The position numbers and the translations under genes were made by a program. Shown here piece after piece: positions 45,661 to 54,191 of a DNA stretch of 64,000 bases; within the stretch, counting starts at the first letter, position 1, and the number at the start of each line of letters is the position of its first letter. Under the pieces are notes generated by a model. It was given only the letters and a program-made list of their open reading frames with translations, was not told the DNA's origin and made no database searches. The DNA comes from Bacteroidaceae bacterium (GTDB lineage Bacteria > Bacteroidota > Bacteroidia > Bacteroidales > Bacteroidaceae), in contig JAFUKC010000014.1 in assembly GCA_017467885.1 (NCBI GenBank), forward strand, positions 1-64,000, read 5' to 3'.

Positions 45661-47505
45661 ATTCAGGTGTTGCAGCAGGTCGTTTCTGCCAAGTCTCTTC
45701 AGAATATTACGTATGTTGCGTTGTTCCTCGGGCTTATACCAGAAGAAGAACATGCGTTGTGTCTCCTTGTCGCGCATGCTTCTTGCGCAGTACACATTCT
45801 CTTTTGTTTCAGGGTTTATGCCCGTGTAATACATCTCGGTGGCCATTGTCATTGGAGTGGGAGTGAAGTCCTGCACCTGTTCCAAGTGAAAATTCATCTG
45901 TTTGGTTTCTGCTGCAAGCTCGGCCATGCTCTCCACTGTGCTGCCGGGATGGCTGCTTATGAAGTAGGGGATTATCTGCTGTTTGAGATTATACTTCGAG
46001 TTTATCTTGTCGAAGATACGTTTGAAACGGTGAAACTGTTCAAACGGCGGCTTACGCATAAGTTTAAGAACCTTATCGTTGGTGTGTTCAGGGGCAACCT
46101 TCAGACGGCCGCTGACGTGGTTTCTTATTAGTTCTTCGGTATATCTTTCGGCAGCCTCGTCCTGTTGTCTGTTACCGCTCTTGTGTAGCAACATATCGTA
46201 GCGTACTCCGCTACCGATAAAACTTTTCTTAATGCCCGGCAGCGCATCCACCTTCTTATATAGTTCAAGCAGTGCAGTGTGGTCGATATTCATGTTTGGA
46301 CACACTTTCGGCTGTATACACGAAGGTCGGGAACATTTTGCGCATAACTCACTGTTTTTGCCCTTCATCATGTACATATTTGCCGAGGGCCCTCCCAAAT
46401 CTGAAAGGAATCCTTTGAAATCGGGCATACGGCATATTTGCTTTATTTCGTTAAGAATACTTCTTTCGCTTCTGTTTGCAATGAATTTGCCTTGATGTGC
46501 CGATATTGTACAGAATGCACAGCCCCCGAAACAGCCTCTGTGTATATTCACCGAGAATTTTATCATGTCGTAGGCCGGAATTCGTTTGCCGTTGTATTTA
46601 GGATGTGGCAATCGGGTGTATGGCAAGTCGAAACTGTGGTCGAGTTGCTCGGTTGTCATTGTGGGAAAGGGTGGATTTATTACAATGGTACCTTCGTCGT
46701 ATTGTTGCAACAAACGCTTTGCATTTACTCTGTTCGACTCCTTCTCTACCGACAGGAAATTTGCTGCTTGCTTCTCTTTGCTTCTGAGGCAATCGTTGTG
46801 TGCAAACAGTCTCTTGTCGTTCTCTCCCTCTTCCGTAACTTCTTGTGTAAGATAACCAATCTGTCTTATCTCTTTTGCCATGGCAACAGCCTCGTCGGCT
46901 GTTATCATCTTCTCTTTGTTCTCTCCAACAAAGTCCAACATTGCACGAGTGAGCGCAATTATCGGTTGTTCTCCCATCCCATATACCAGCAGGTCGGCTT
47001 TACTGTCTATCAGTATGCTTTTTTTCAGACTGTCTTGCCAGTAGTCGTAGTGTGTAAGACGTCGCATCGATGCTTCAATGCCACCAATAACCACGGGGAC
47101 GTCGGGGTATAGCTGTTTAAGGATTGTGGAATATACAATGGTGGCATATTCGGGGCGCATGCTGTGTTTTCCGTTGGGTGAATAGGCATCTTCGGAACGG
47201 AAACGTTTGGCTGCCGTATATTTGTTTACCATAGAGTCCATGCATCCGGCCGATATACCGAAGAACAGACGTGGACGCCCCATCTTCTTGAAGTCGCGCA
47301 GGTCGTCCTGCCAATTGGGTTGCGGTACTATTGCCACACGCAATCCCTCGGCCTCCAACAGGCGGCCTATCACTGCTGCTCCAAACGAAGGATGGTCGAC
47401 ATAGGCATCTCCGCTGAATATGACAACATCCATATGCTCCCATCCGCGCAATTGTGCCTCTTTGCGTGTAGTGGGCAACCAGTCGGTAATCTTGTGTTCA
47501 GGCAT
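45652..47505 (-). CDS. ygiQ: YgiQ-family radical SAM protein
   Basis: 617 residues of the large YgiQ type. N-terminal B12-binding-like region with WEHMDVVIFSGDAYVDHPSF and VVIGGIEASMRRLTHYDYW, then the radical SAM core with the [4Fe-4S] motif CFGGCAFC (Cys-x3-Cys-x2-Cys) in INIHRGCFGGCAFC, and the C-terminal domain (KSFIGSGVRYDML, LKVAPEHTNDKVLKLMRKP, YFISSHPGSTVESM). Family function is unknown; proposed roles involve RNA or small-molecule methylthio-like chemistry but none is established. It ends a long minus-strand cluster and overlaps the small gene upstream by 8 nt. Confidence 0.9.
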   Translation of the reverse strand: MPEHKITDWLPTTRKEAQLRGWEHMDVVIFSGDAYVDHPSFGAAVIGRLLEAEGLRVAIVPQPNWQDDLRDFKKMGRPRLFFGISAGCMDSMVNKYTAAKRFRSEDAYSPNGKHSMRPEYATIVYSTILKQLYPDVPVVIGGIEASMRRLTHYDYWQDSLKKSILIDSKADLLVYGMGEQPIIALTRAMLDFVGENKEKMITADEAVAMAKEIRQIGYLTQEVTEEGENDKRLFAHNDCLRSKEKQAANFLSVEKESNRVNAKRLLQQYDEGTIVINPPFPTMTTEQLDHSFDLPYTRLPHPKYNGKRIPAYDMIKFSVNIHRGCFGGCAFCTISAHQGKFIANRSERSILNEIKQICRMPDFKGFLSDLGGPSANMYMMKGKNSELCAKCSRPSCIQPKVCPNMNIDHTALLELYKKVDALPGIKKSFIGSGVRYDMLLHKSGNRQQDEAAERYTEELIRNHVSGRLKVAPEHTNDKVLKLMRKPPFEQFHRFKRIFDKINSKYNLKQQIIPYFISSHPGSTVESMAELAAETKQMNFHLEQVQDFTPTPMTMATEMYYTGINPETKENVYCARSMRDKETQRMFFFWYKPEEQRNIRNILKRLGRNDLLQHLNKK

Positions 47506-47821
47506 CTTGCTCGGTTGTATTCTCCTCTTTGGGTTGGGTTGTTTCCCAATTGTTGTATAGTTTTATCAGGTTGTTGAGCCCCAACGCTTTCATGTTGTCG
47601 TCGTATAATACCAATGCGAGTTTCAACAGTGTCTTCGAGTCTTCTTCTTGCGATGCAATAAGCGAACGTACGGTGCAACGCAGTTTCTCCAGTGCATCTT
47701 CGTCTACCAATCCCATGCTGTTGGCTATTCTTTCAAAAAGAGAATAGCGTTTTATCGTAAGCAACAGTTCTTCGTCAATTTCAATGGTTCGTGTGCCCGA
47801 GGCATTTGCATCTATTTTCAT
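47498..47821 (-). CDS. Hypothetical 107-residue protein
   Basis: The ATG at 47821 (MKIDANASGTRTIEIDEELL) is preferred to the open-frame start at 47887, because a TATATTTG box lies at 47862-47869. Not recognised: a helical, acidic protein (LLLTIKRYSLFERIANSMGL, EDSKTLLKLALVLYDDNMKAL) with a polar C-terminus (PKEENTTEQDA), no signal or membrane segment. The stop overlaps the ygiQ start, so both are probably translated together. Role unknown. Confidence 0.65.
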   Translation of the reverse strand: MKIDANASGTRTIEIDEELLLTIKRYSLFERIANSMGLVDEDALEKLRCTVRSLIASQEEDSKTLLKLALVLYDDNMKALGLNNLIKLYNNWETTQPKEENTTEQDA

Positions 47822-47861
47822 ATTGTGTTTCTGTTGTCGGTTATTATTCCAGGTTATAACG

Positions 47862-47869
47862 CAAATATA
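47862..47869 (-). promoter_or_regulatory. Internal promoter box TATATTTG before the small gene and ygiQ
   Basis: Minus-strand TATATTTG in the 85-nt gap after tsaE, 40 nt before the ATG at 47821. Runs of CAAA (47881-47888) upstream lie at a slightly short spacing for the -33 box. Confidence 0.5.
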
Positions 47870-47906
47870 GCTGTTTTTTGCAAACAAATTCTGCTCTTTT
47901 CTTTTT

Positions 47907-48338
47907 TTATTCGTTTATGGCAAGACGTATAATGCGGCTTCCATGCTCCGTCTCTTCGATGAATACCTTTATGGTCTCTTCGGGCAGCAACTCCTCAATC
48001 AACTCGGGCCATTCGATAAAACAGTATGCATTGCTATAGAGATACTCCTCGTATCCCATGTTATATACCTCGTCAATATTTTTTATACGGTAGAAATCGA
48101 AGTGATATATAGTGTCGGCATTGGCAGCTTCGTATTCGTTCACAATTGCAAATGTTGGCGAGTTTATGCAATCTTCCACTCCCATCTGTTCACAAATGTT
48201 TTTAATGAAGGTGGTTTTTCCGGCACCCATCTTTCCGTAAAAAGCGAAGATGCGGTTGTCGTTCATGATGTCGAGGAAACGATGTGCAGCTTCGGGGTAC
48301 TCGTTTATTGTAGCGGCCTCAATTATTATCTCTTTCAT
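47907..48338 (-). CDS. tsaE: tRNA t6A biosynthesis ATPase TsaE (YjeE)
   Basis: Part of the TsaBDE complex that forms N6-threonylcarbamoyladenosine on ANN-decoding tRNAs. 143 residues, Walker A FYGKMGAGKTTFIKNIC (residues about 34-50), SPTFAIVNEY, YHFDFYRIKN with the Walker B-like Asp, and CFIEWPELIEELLPEETI near the end, a full TsaE fold. It lies 7 nt downstream of porX. The ct6A dehydratase gene tcdA is in the same window but about 47 kb away. Confidence 0.93.
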   Translation of the reverse strand: MKEIIIEAATINEYPEAAHRFLDIMNDNRIFAFYGKMGAGKTTFIKNICEQMGVEDCINSPTFAIVNEYEAANADTIYHFDFYRIKNIDEVYNMGYEEYLYSNAYCFIEWPELIEELLPEETIKVFIEETEHGSRIIRLAINE

Positions 48339-48345
48339 TGTCTGG

Positions 48346-49896
48346 TCATTTTTTCTTCGGACGCATGGTTATTATTGGTACAAGCATCTCTTCGAGTGAG
48401 ATACCGCCATGCTGGAATGTCTCTTTATAATACGATACGTAGTAATTATAGTTGTTGGGGTAGGCAAAGAAACTGTCACCTGTGGCAAATATGTATCCGG
48501 TACTTAAGTTTGGTGCCGGCAGGAATGCTTTTGCCGGCTCTTTCACTTCGAATACCTCTTTGGGGTTGTAGTTCAATGCTTTGCCCAACTTATATCGCAG
48601 GTTGGTATTGGTGTTCTTGTCGCCTATAACCTTTGTGGGGGTACTCACGCGCACGCTGCCATGGTCGGTGGTGATGATTACGGTGTATTCGCTGTCGGCA
48701 AGATATTCGAACAGGCGCGTCACAGCCGAGTGGCGAATCCACGATAGTGTGATAGAGCGATAGGCTGCTTCGTTGGCTGCAAGTTCGCGTACCATCATAG
48801 ATTCGGTGCGTGCGTGCGACAGCATATCTATGAAGTTCATCACCAGAACGTTAAGGTCGTTCCCCGCAAGGTTGCGTATGTTGTCGATGTACTTGTACGA
48901 TGCCGGTGTATTCATTACCTTGTTGTACGAGAAACGGTCTTTTCTTCTGTAGCGTGCTATCTGTGTACCTATAAGTTCTTCTTCGTTAAGGTTTTTCCCC
49001 TCTTCCTCCTCTTCGTCGACCCAAAGATGCGGGAACATGCTTTTTATCTGCGAAGGCAGCAGGCCTGCAAATATAGCATTGCGAGCATACTGTGTTACAG
49101 TGGGCAGTATGCTTGTGTACATCTCTTCTTCTATGGTAAACATGCTGCCTATCTCATTTGCAAGCACACGCCATTGGTCGAATCGCAGGTTGTCTATCAC
49201 AATAAGAAATACCTTCTCGCCCTTGTCTATCAAAGGGAAAATCCGTTCTCTGAAGATATCATGGCTCATCATGGGACGTTTGCTGCGGTCGGCTGCCAAC
49301 CAATCGATATAGTTTTTCTTTACAAACCTCGAGAACATGTTGTCGGCATCTTCCTTTTGTGCCTGTAACAGACTGTGCATCTCTTTGTCGGCATTCTCAA
49401 GTTCAAATTCCCAATAGACAAGTTTTTTATATACATCGTACCAATCGTCTATCGTAAGCGAGTCGGATATCTGCATTCCCAGCTTGCCGAAGTTTTGCTG
49501 GTAGGCACTGTTGGTTTTCTCGGCAACAATCTCCTTCTTGTGTATGTTTTTCTTAAGGGCAAGCAATATCTGATTGGGGTTCACAGGCTTTATAAGATAA
49601 TCGGCTATTTTGGAACCTATAGCCTGTTCCATAATATCCTCTTCTTCACTCTTGGTAACCATAACCACCGGTGTGGCAGGCAGTATCTCTTTTATCTGCT
49701 TTAGTGTCTCCAGCCCGTTCAGTCCCGGCATATTTTCGTCGAGCAGTACAAGGTCGAAGGAGACCTCGCGACAGGCTTCAATGGCGTCCAAGCCGTTTGT
49801 TACGGTGGTTACCTCGTAACCTTTTGTTTGCAAGAATATAATATGGCCGTTCAGCAATTCAATTTCATCATCGGCCCAAAGTAGTCGGTATGCCAT
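48346..49896 (-). CDS. porX: Response regulator with PglZ/alkaline-phosphatase-like output domain (PorX)
   Basis: The ATG at 49896 (MAYRLLWADDEIELLNGHII) starts the receiver domain; codons upstream to 49986 lie inside porW. About 516 residues. Receiver: acidic pair in WADDE, phospho-acceptor Asp in LVLLDENMPGLNG, and Lys in DYLIKPVNP. A helical linker (about 130-210) leads to a metal-dependent phosphatase/PglZ-type domain with FLIVIDNLRFDQWRVL, IFAGLLPSQI and ITTDHGSVRV. This architecture is PorX, which in Porphyromonas regulates type IX secretion, binds zinc and has phosphodiesterase activity. The usual sensor PorY is not adjacent. It is coupled to porW (4-nt gap). Confidence 0.9.
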   Translation of the reverse strand: MAYRLLWADDEIELLNGHIIFLQTKGYEVTTVTNGLDAIEACREVSFDLVLLDENMPGLNGLETLKQIKEILPATPVVMVTKSEEEDIMEQAIGSKIADYLIKPVNPNQILLALKKNIHKKEIVAEKTNSAYQQNFGKLGMQISDSLTIDDWYDVYKKLVYWEFELENADKEMHSLLQAQKEDADNMFSRFVKKNYIDWLAADRSKRPMMSHDIFRERIFPLIDKGEKVFLIVIDNLRFDQWRVLANEIGSMFTIEEEMYTSILPTVTQYARNAIFAGLLPSQIKSMFPHLWVDEEEEEGKNLNEEELIGTQIARYRRKDRFSYNKVMNTPASYKYIDNIRNLAGNDLNVLVMNFIDMLSHARTESMMVRELAANEAAYRSITLSWIRHSAVTRLFEYLADSEYTVIITTDHGSVRVSTPTKVIGDKNTNTNLRYKLGKALNYNPKEVFEVKEPAKAFLPAPNLSTGYIFATGDSFFAYPNNYNYYVSYYKETFQHGGISLEEMLVPIITMRPKKK

Positions 49897-49900
49897 AATA

Positions 49901-52768
49901 TCACTCTTTATCGGTTGAACGTTTTCTGTTGTTGCTCGGCGGCTCGTTCTCTTCAAACATGGGCTCATCGAGGCTGTATCCGTCAATATCGGGCTCAGGA
50001 ATACTCAACAGCTCATTCATGTAGAATTCGTTGTAGTCGTCGAGGCTGTAGTACTTCAATAACAATTCGAGGTTCGATTTTGATATCACAAAAGCCTTTA
50101 TTCCCTCAAGCAATTTAGCCATTTCGCCGTTCGAGTATAGCTGTTTACGGTAGACGAAGGCTTCGTCGTAGTTAAGGAACTCTTTTACCTCGAACAGAGT
50201 AATAGTTTCCTGTCTGTTGAATTCTAATGTAAAATTGCGTACCATGTAACGAGTGAAGTTGTATCGTGCCATTTCGAATTGCAGTCGTTTCTCATCGAGC
50301 GAATCGGTGGGATAGGCCAACACAAAATAGTACGGCTCGTATCGTTCGGTGCTGAATGGCGGTATACTGTCTGCCTCGCTTTTTATTGTACCGTCTATTT
50401 TTCTGTCCCAAATAGAAAGTGATATTCCGCTGTGCAGCAGGCGTCCCTCTTTTATGCCTGTTGAGATTTCCTGTGCTATTTCCACAACCTCTTCTTCGGG
50501 GAAACTGCTTACAAGCTTCTCGATGCTTCCCAACGCCTCCTGTTGCTTCCCACTGTACAATTTAGAGAGGGCATCGATGAACATGAATCGGCTGCGATGT
50601 GCTCCGTCGGGGTATTTACGGGATGTATATTCGTTGTTGGTTATCACTGTTTCGTAATCGCCCTCAATATATCGATGGTAGCTGTGTGCATATATAGAAT
50701 CCTCTTTATGAAGTATTGTGGCCTTGCTGTCGAAGAAGTCGGGCTCTTGTATCCTTTTCGATATGCTGCTGTCGGGGTAGTTGGTAATCAGCATCGATTT
50801 GTATAGCTCGGCTTTCTCTTCTTCCTCCCAACGCGAGCAACACAGGAACTGATGATAATAAGCTTCGGCCATACGTTGATGCTCGGGGTATTCGTTTACG
50901 AAGCGGTCCCAATAGGCGAGTGCCAAATGCTTGTCGCCCAATTTCTCCTCGAATATACGTGCAGCCTCGAACAACGCGTTGCCAAGAGCTTCGTGCATTG
51001 CGGCCTTTTGCTCGTCGGTTTGTGGAATCTGTTGTATGTAGTATTCGCGTGTCGTGGGGTCGGACGACAATGTGTCTGCCGGCAAACTCTCCTCAAAGGC
51101 TGCCGTATCGCTTGCCAATGAATCCACGGCTATGCTGTCGCTGAACTCGGTTATGCTGTCACCGGCAATGCTGTCCTGCTGTTGTTGTATCGCAAGTGAT
51201 ATGTTCTCTTTGCTCAACCGCCAATAGTCCTTCAGCGCTCTCTCGCCCCATGTGGTGGTAAAACTCCTTATTCCACTCGACAGCAGTTGTGGATTGTAGA
51301 AATACCACAATTGTCCCTCGCTTTGGTCGGCAGTACTCATGTCGGCAGCAGTCCCGGCTGTCGCAAGGTCGCTGCCCGCTCCTGCTGCTGCACTTTTCTC
51401 GGCCTTCTCTTCGCTTTTCTCGCGCAACTCCTCTTCAAACTCGGCCTGTTCAATCTTTGCATCTATAAGCGGTTTCAACTGTTCCTCGTCGAGTGTGGCC
51501 CAAAGCAACAGTTCGGTATTCTTCTCGATTATGTCGGTGTGTGTCGACAACTCCGGCAGTACTTCGGAACGAAGTTTGTAGGTGTCATAATTCTCTTCCT
51601 CTTCGTTCAAGGCATGCAATGCATTCTGAAGGTTAGGAGCCGCCTTAGAGAAGCGTTGCTGTTCCCAATAAATTTTTGCAAGTGACAGGTGCATCATCGC
51701 CGTTCCGTATCCGCTGTTCTCGCCCTCGACCAATCCGGTTTCATAGGCCCGCACAGCTTTTGTGGTATCTTTTGAACTAAGGTGCAGGTTGCCTATGGCA
51801 TAGTATAGTTGTGAGATGTAGCTTTTGTTTTTTGGCGATTTAAGCATTTTCTCCAACGAGCGTATAATCTTTTTCTTGTCTTGGTTTGTTATGGTTTCGG
51901 TTTGTCTTATACGGGCATTGAATTCGAGCTCGTAGGGTGGGCTTTGCGATATTGTCTTCGAGAAATATTTGAATGCCTTTGCCGAGTCGCCCGTTTCGCG
52001 ATACAGCTGCCCTATAAGATAGTATTCGCGTGCACGTTCGTTTGCAGTGGTGTTTTTGCGCTTTACAGCCTTCTCAATGTGTGGAATAGCCTCGGCATAC
52101 CGTTTCTGCTTTAGCAGAAGATTGGCCTGTGTTCGTGCGAACTCGCGTTCCAGCGTTGCAGGTACGTTATCGCGTTTTATACGCGAGATAAGGTCTTCGG
52201 CTTCGTACAGCCAATCCATCTCGGCATAGCATTGTGCAAGCCGTATGCGTGCCTCGGCAAGAACTTTCGGGTCGTTCTCGTATAATCGTGTGATGTATAT
52301 GTATGTACTTGCCGCTTCGGTGAACTCGCCTTTTTCGAAATAGGCGTTTGCCATCATCATCCATGCTCTCCATAAAAACGGGTTGAACTCCTTTTGCGCA
52401 TAGAAGCGTTTCTGCTTCTCGCTCAATTTTGCACCGGCTTTTTTGCGTGGCTTACGCTTAATAGAGTGCTGCTTGATGGCCTTTTGCGATTTTTCGATTG
52501 CTTTGTTGTAGTCGCCTGCACCAATCTTTTGTGTGCTCTTGTCGCTCACAATCATAAGTGGCAGCAGTTGCAGATAATTGTCCTTGTGCCCCGCCTTTTG
52601 TGCTTTTTGTGCCTTCTTGAAGGCTACATCTCCATTGTAGTAGGTGTTGTATCGTGCAAAGAACGAGTGATACATTCGTGTCTGTGCAGTATTCTTCTTT
52701 CGGCTTGCACAACTGCACACGCCGATTACCGATAGTACCAACAGAATATTTACGATGTATTTTCTCAC
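49901..52768 (-). CDS. porW: TPR lipoprotein PorW/SprE (type IX secretion-associated)
   Basis: 955 residues, a lipoprotein (VIGVCSCAS, Cys18 or Cys20). It begins with the family's FARYNTYYNGDVAFKKAQKA segment (about residues 37-56), then many TPR repeats (WRAWMMMANAYFEKGEFTEA, ARIRLAQCYAEMDWLYEAED, AREYYLIGQLYRETGDSAKA), an acidic Ser/Asp-rich stretch in the middle (DSIAVDSLASDTAAFEES), further TPRs and a C-terminal beta domain (YYFVLAYPTDSLDEKRLQFE). PorW and SprE are needed for type IX secretion in Porphyromonas and Flavobacterium, where PorW bridges PorN-ring and translocon. Its direct pairing with porX supports the call. Confidence 0.87.
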   Translation of the reverse strand: MRKYIVNILLVLSVIGVCSCASRKKNTAQTRMYHSFFARYNTYYNGDVAFKKAQKAQKAGHKDNYLQLLPLMIVSDKSTQKIGAGDYNKAIEKSQKAIKQHSIKRKPRKKAGAKLSEKQKRFYAQKEFNPFLWRAWMMMANAYFEKGEFTEAASTYIYITRLYENDPKVLAEARIRLAQCYAEMDWLYEAEDLISRIKRDNVPATLEREFARTQANLLLKQKRYAEAIPHIEKAVKRKNTTANERAREYYLIGQLYRETGDSAKAFKYFSKTISQSPPYELEFNARIRQTETITNQDKKKIIRSLEKMLKSPKNKSYISQLYYAIGNLHLSSKDTTKAVRAYETGLVEGENSGYGTAMMHLSLAKIYWEQQRFSKAAPNLQNALHALNEEEENYDTYKLRSEVLPELSTHTDIIEKNTELLLWATLDEEQLKPLIDAKIEQAEFEEELREKSEEKAEKSAAAGAGSDLATAGTAADMSTADQSEGQLWYFYNPQLLSSGIRSFTTTWGERALKDYWRLSKENISLAIQQQQDSIAGDSITEFSDSIAVDSLASDTAAFEESLPADTLSSDPTTREYYIQQIPQTDEQKAAMHEALGNALFEAARIFEEKLGDKHLALAYWDRFVNEYPEHQRMAEAYYHQFLCCSRWEEEEKAELYKSMLITNYPDSSISKRIQEPDFFDSKATILHKEDSIYAHSYHRYIEGDYETVITNNEYTSRKYPDGAHRSRFMFIDALSKLYSGKQQEALGSIEKLVSSFPEEEVVEIAQEISTGIKEGRLLHSGISLSIWDRKIDGTIKSEADSIPPFSTERYEPYYFVLAYPTDSLDEKRLQFEMARYNFTRYMVRNFTLEFNRQETITLFEVKEFLNYDEAFVYRKQLYSNGEMAKLLEGIKAFVISKSNLELLLKYYSLDDYNEFYMNELLSIPEPDIDGYSLDEPMFEENEPPSNNRKRSTDKE

Positions 52769-52808
52769 AGTATCACTTTATCAATATAATAACTACCGAA
52801 AGCTGTTT

Positions 52809-53642
52809 TTATTGTGGATGGCAACTTGCTTTTACACATCTTCTGTAAACAGCCTTGCCTATAATGCTAAGGGAATAAAATGCAATGGAACATATTATTA
52901 TGGTTGCTCCCGATGGAATATCCCACCAATAGGATAGCAGTAATCCGGCCACGTTTGTTGTGTATCCGATAACAATGGATGCGAAAATAATCTTCTTATA
53001 GCTGTTTGTGAAAAGCATTGCAGTCATTTGCGGCACTGTAAGCAGTGATATAACCATCACCACTCCCACCAACCGCAGTGTTGCCACAATGGCGAGCGCA
53101 ACAAAAACAATCATTGTCCCTTCGATGAAGGCCGTAGGTATGTTTCTCGATGCGGCGTGGTCGCGGTCGAAGGATGTTGCAAGTATTGCTCCGAAGAATA
53201 CCGATGTAAACAATGACAGTGTCAATGCAATTGCAGCAAGCAATATTATATCGCCGGTGGTGATGGTGAGAATATTCCCGAACAGATATGTCGACAGCTC
53301 GCCCGAGTAACCGGGTGTGAGGAAACTGAACATAATACCAAGTGCCATGCCCAAAATCCAGAATACAGCTATGGCCGAATCTTCGCGAATCTCTTTGCCG
53401 CGTGACAGAGCCTGAACGCCTAAAGCAGATGCTGCGGCAAAGAGAAATGCCATAAACGAGGGGCTGATATTAAGGAACATACCCAAGCCGACCCCGCCGA
53501 ACGACGCGTGTGATATTCCGCCGCTGATAAATACCAACCGCCTTGAAACCACGTATGTGCCCACAATGCCGCAGACGATGCATGCAAACAGGCTGCCAAT
53601 AAGTGCGTTCTTGAAAAAACTGTAAACAAAAATCTCCATCAT
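52809..53642 (-). CDS. Metal (zinc/manganese) ABC transporter permease, orphan
   Basis: The open frame begins with TTG at 53648; the ATGATG at 53642 is a better start. About 277 residues with about eight membrane spans, of the ZnuB/MntB (ABC-3) family: YVVSRRLVFISGGISHASFGGVGLG early, AVFWILGMALGIMFSF, YLFGNILTITTGDIILL, and LRLVGVVMVISLLTVPQMTA with the family's cytoplasmic coupling motif. The gene for the ATPase and the binding protein are not next to it. It sits 6 nt after a His/Cys-rich membrane protein gene and 40 nt before porW. Confidence 0.85.
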   Translation of the reverse strand: MMEIFVYSFFKNALIGSLFACIVCGIVGTYVVSRRLVFISGGISHASFGGVGLGMFLNISPSFMAFLFAAASALGVQALSRGKEIREDSAIAVFWILGMALGIMFSFLTPGYSGELSTYLFGNILTITTGDIILLAAIALTLSLFTSVFFGAILATSFDRDHAASRNIPTAFIEGTMIVFVALAIVATLRLVGVVMVISLLTVPQMTAMLFTNSYKKIIFASIVIGYTTNVAGLLLSYWWDIPSGATIIICSIAFYSLSIIGKAVYRRCVKASCHPQ

Positions 53643-53648
53643 CCGCAA

Positions 53649-54029
53649 TTATTGCAACATTAGCAATATTTCATCCTTAATTTGCTCGGGTAACTCTATA
53701 CCACGTTTCTGCAAGCAATTTGCCCATGTTTCAACCTCGTGCTGCTGCATGGTGTAGAGCACATTGCGGAACTCTTCAATCTCTTCATCGGTGTAGCTCT
53801 CTTTTGCACGCTCTTTGAAACGGTCCAGCTCTTCGTCGTCGAAATACAGGTTTACTGTTTCGTAACCATGACTGCATACCGCGTGTCGTCCGCAACATAC
53901 ACCGTCCTCAGCACCATGATGGTGTTCCTCCTCGGTTGCCGATGCACTGCCGGCATACTTCTTCAGCACAATATAGCCTGCGATGAGTATTGCGCCGCAT
54001 ACAATAAGTATAATTGTAAACGTATTCAT
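53649..54029 (-). CDS. Small membrane protein with a His/Cys-rich cluster
   Basis: 126 residues. One N-terminal span (FTIILIVCGAILIAGYIVL), then a charged, metal-ligand-rich stretch EEEHHHGAEDGVCCGRHAVCSHG (four His, three Cys), then a helical acidic tail (DDEELDRFKERAKESYTDEE, LQKRGIELPEQIKDEILLML). No known domain is recognised; I recall some automatic annotations calling such proteins phospholipases, but no catalytic motif is seen. Being immediately upstream of a zinc/manganese permease, it may bind or sense metal; this is an inference. A weak minus-strand TAACTTCG box (54056-54063) may be the promoter for this cluster. Confidence 0.7.
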   Translation of the reverse strand: MNTFTIILIVCGAILIAGYIVLKKYAGSASATEEEHHHGAEDGVCCGRHAVCSHGYETVNLYFDDEELDRFKERAKESYTDEEIEEFRNVLYTMQQHEVETWANCLQKRGIELPEQIKDEILLMLQ

Positions 54030-54106
54030 TTTTTTGAATGATGTTCTTTAGGTTGCGAAGTTATAAAATAAACACCAAATAAAAAATGAAAATCGAACTT
54101 AGTGTT

Positions 54107-54114
54107 GTATATTT
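54107..54114 (+). promoter_or_regulatory. Promoter box TATATTTG for the AAA ATPase gene
   Basis: TATATTTG inside a 26-nt stretch (54103-54128) nearly identical to one before the FKBP gene at 55722-55747. The ATG follows 77 nt later. Confidence 0.5.
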
Positions 54115-54191
54115 GTGCAGGATGAAACGGTCTTAAACTCTCTGTTGTTTCGCTGTAGTCCGGTACGTCAGAATATAAAACACCTAATTGT

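Noticed and set aside
48814..49368. 184-codon plus frame opposite porX
   Set aside because: Antisense of the receiver/phosphatase coding region; no support.
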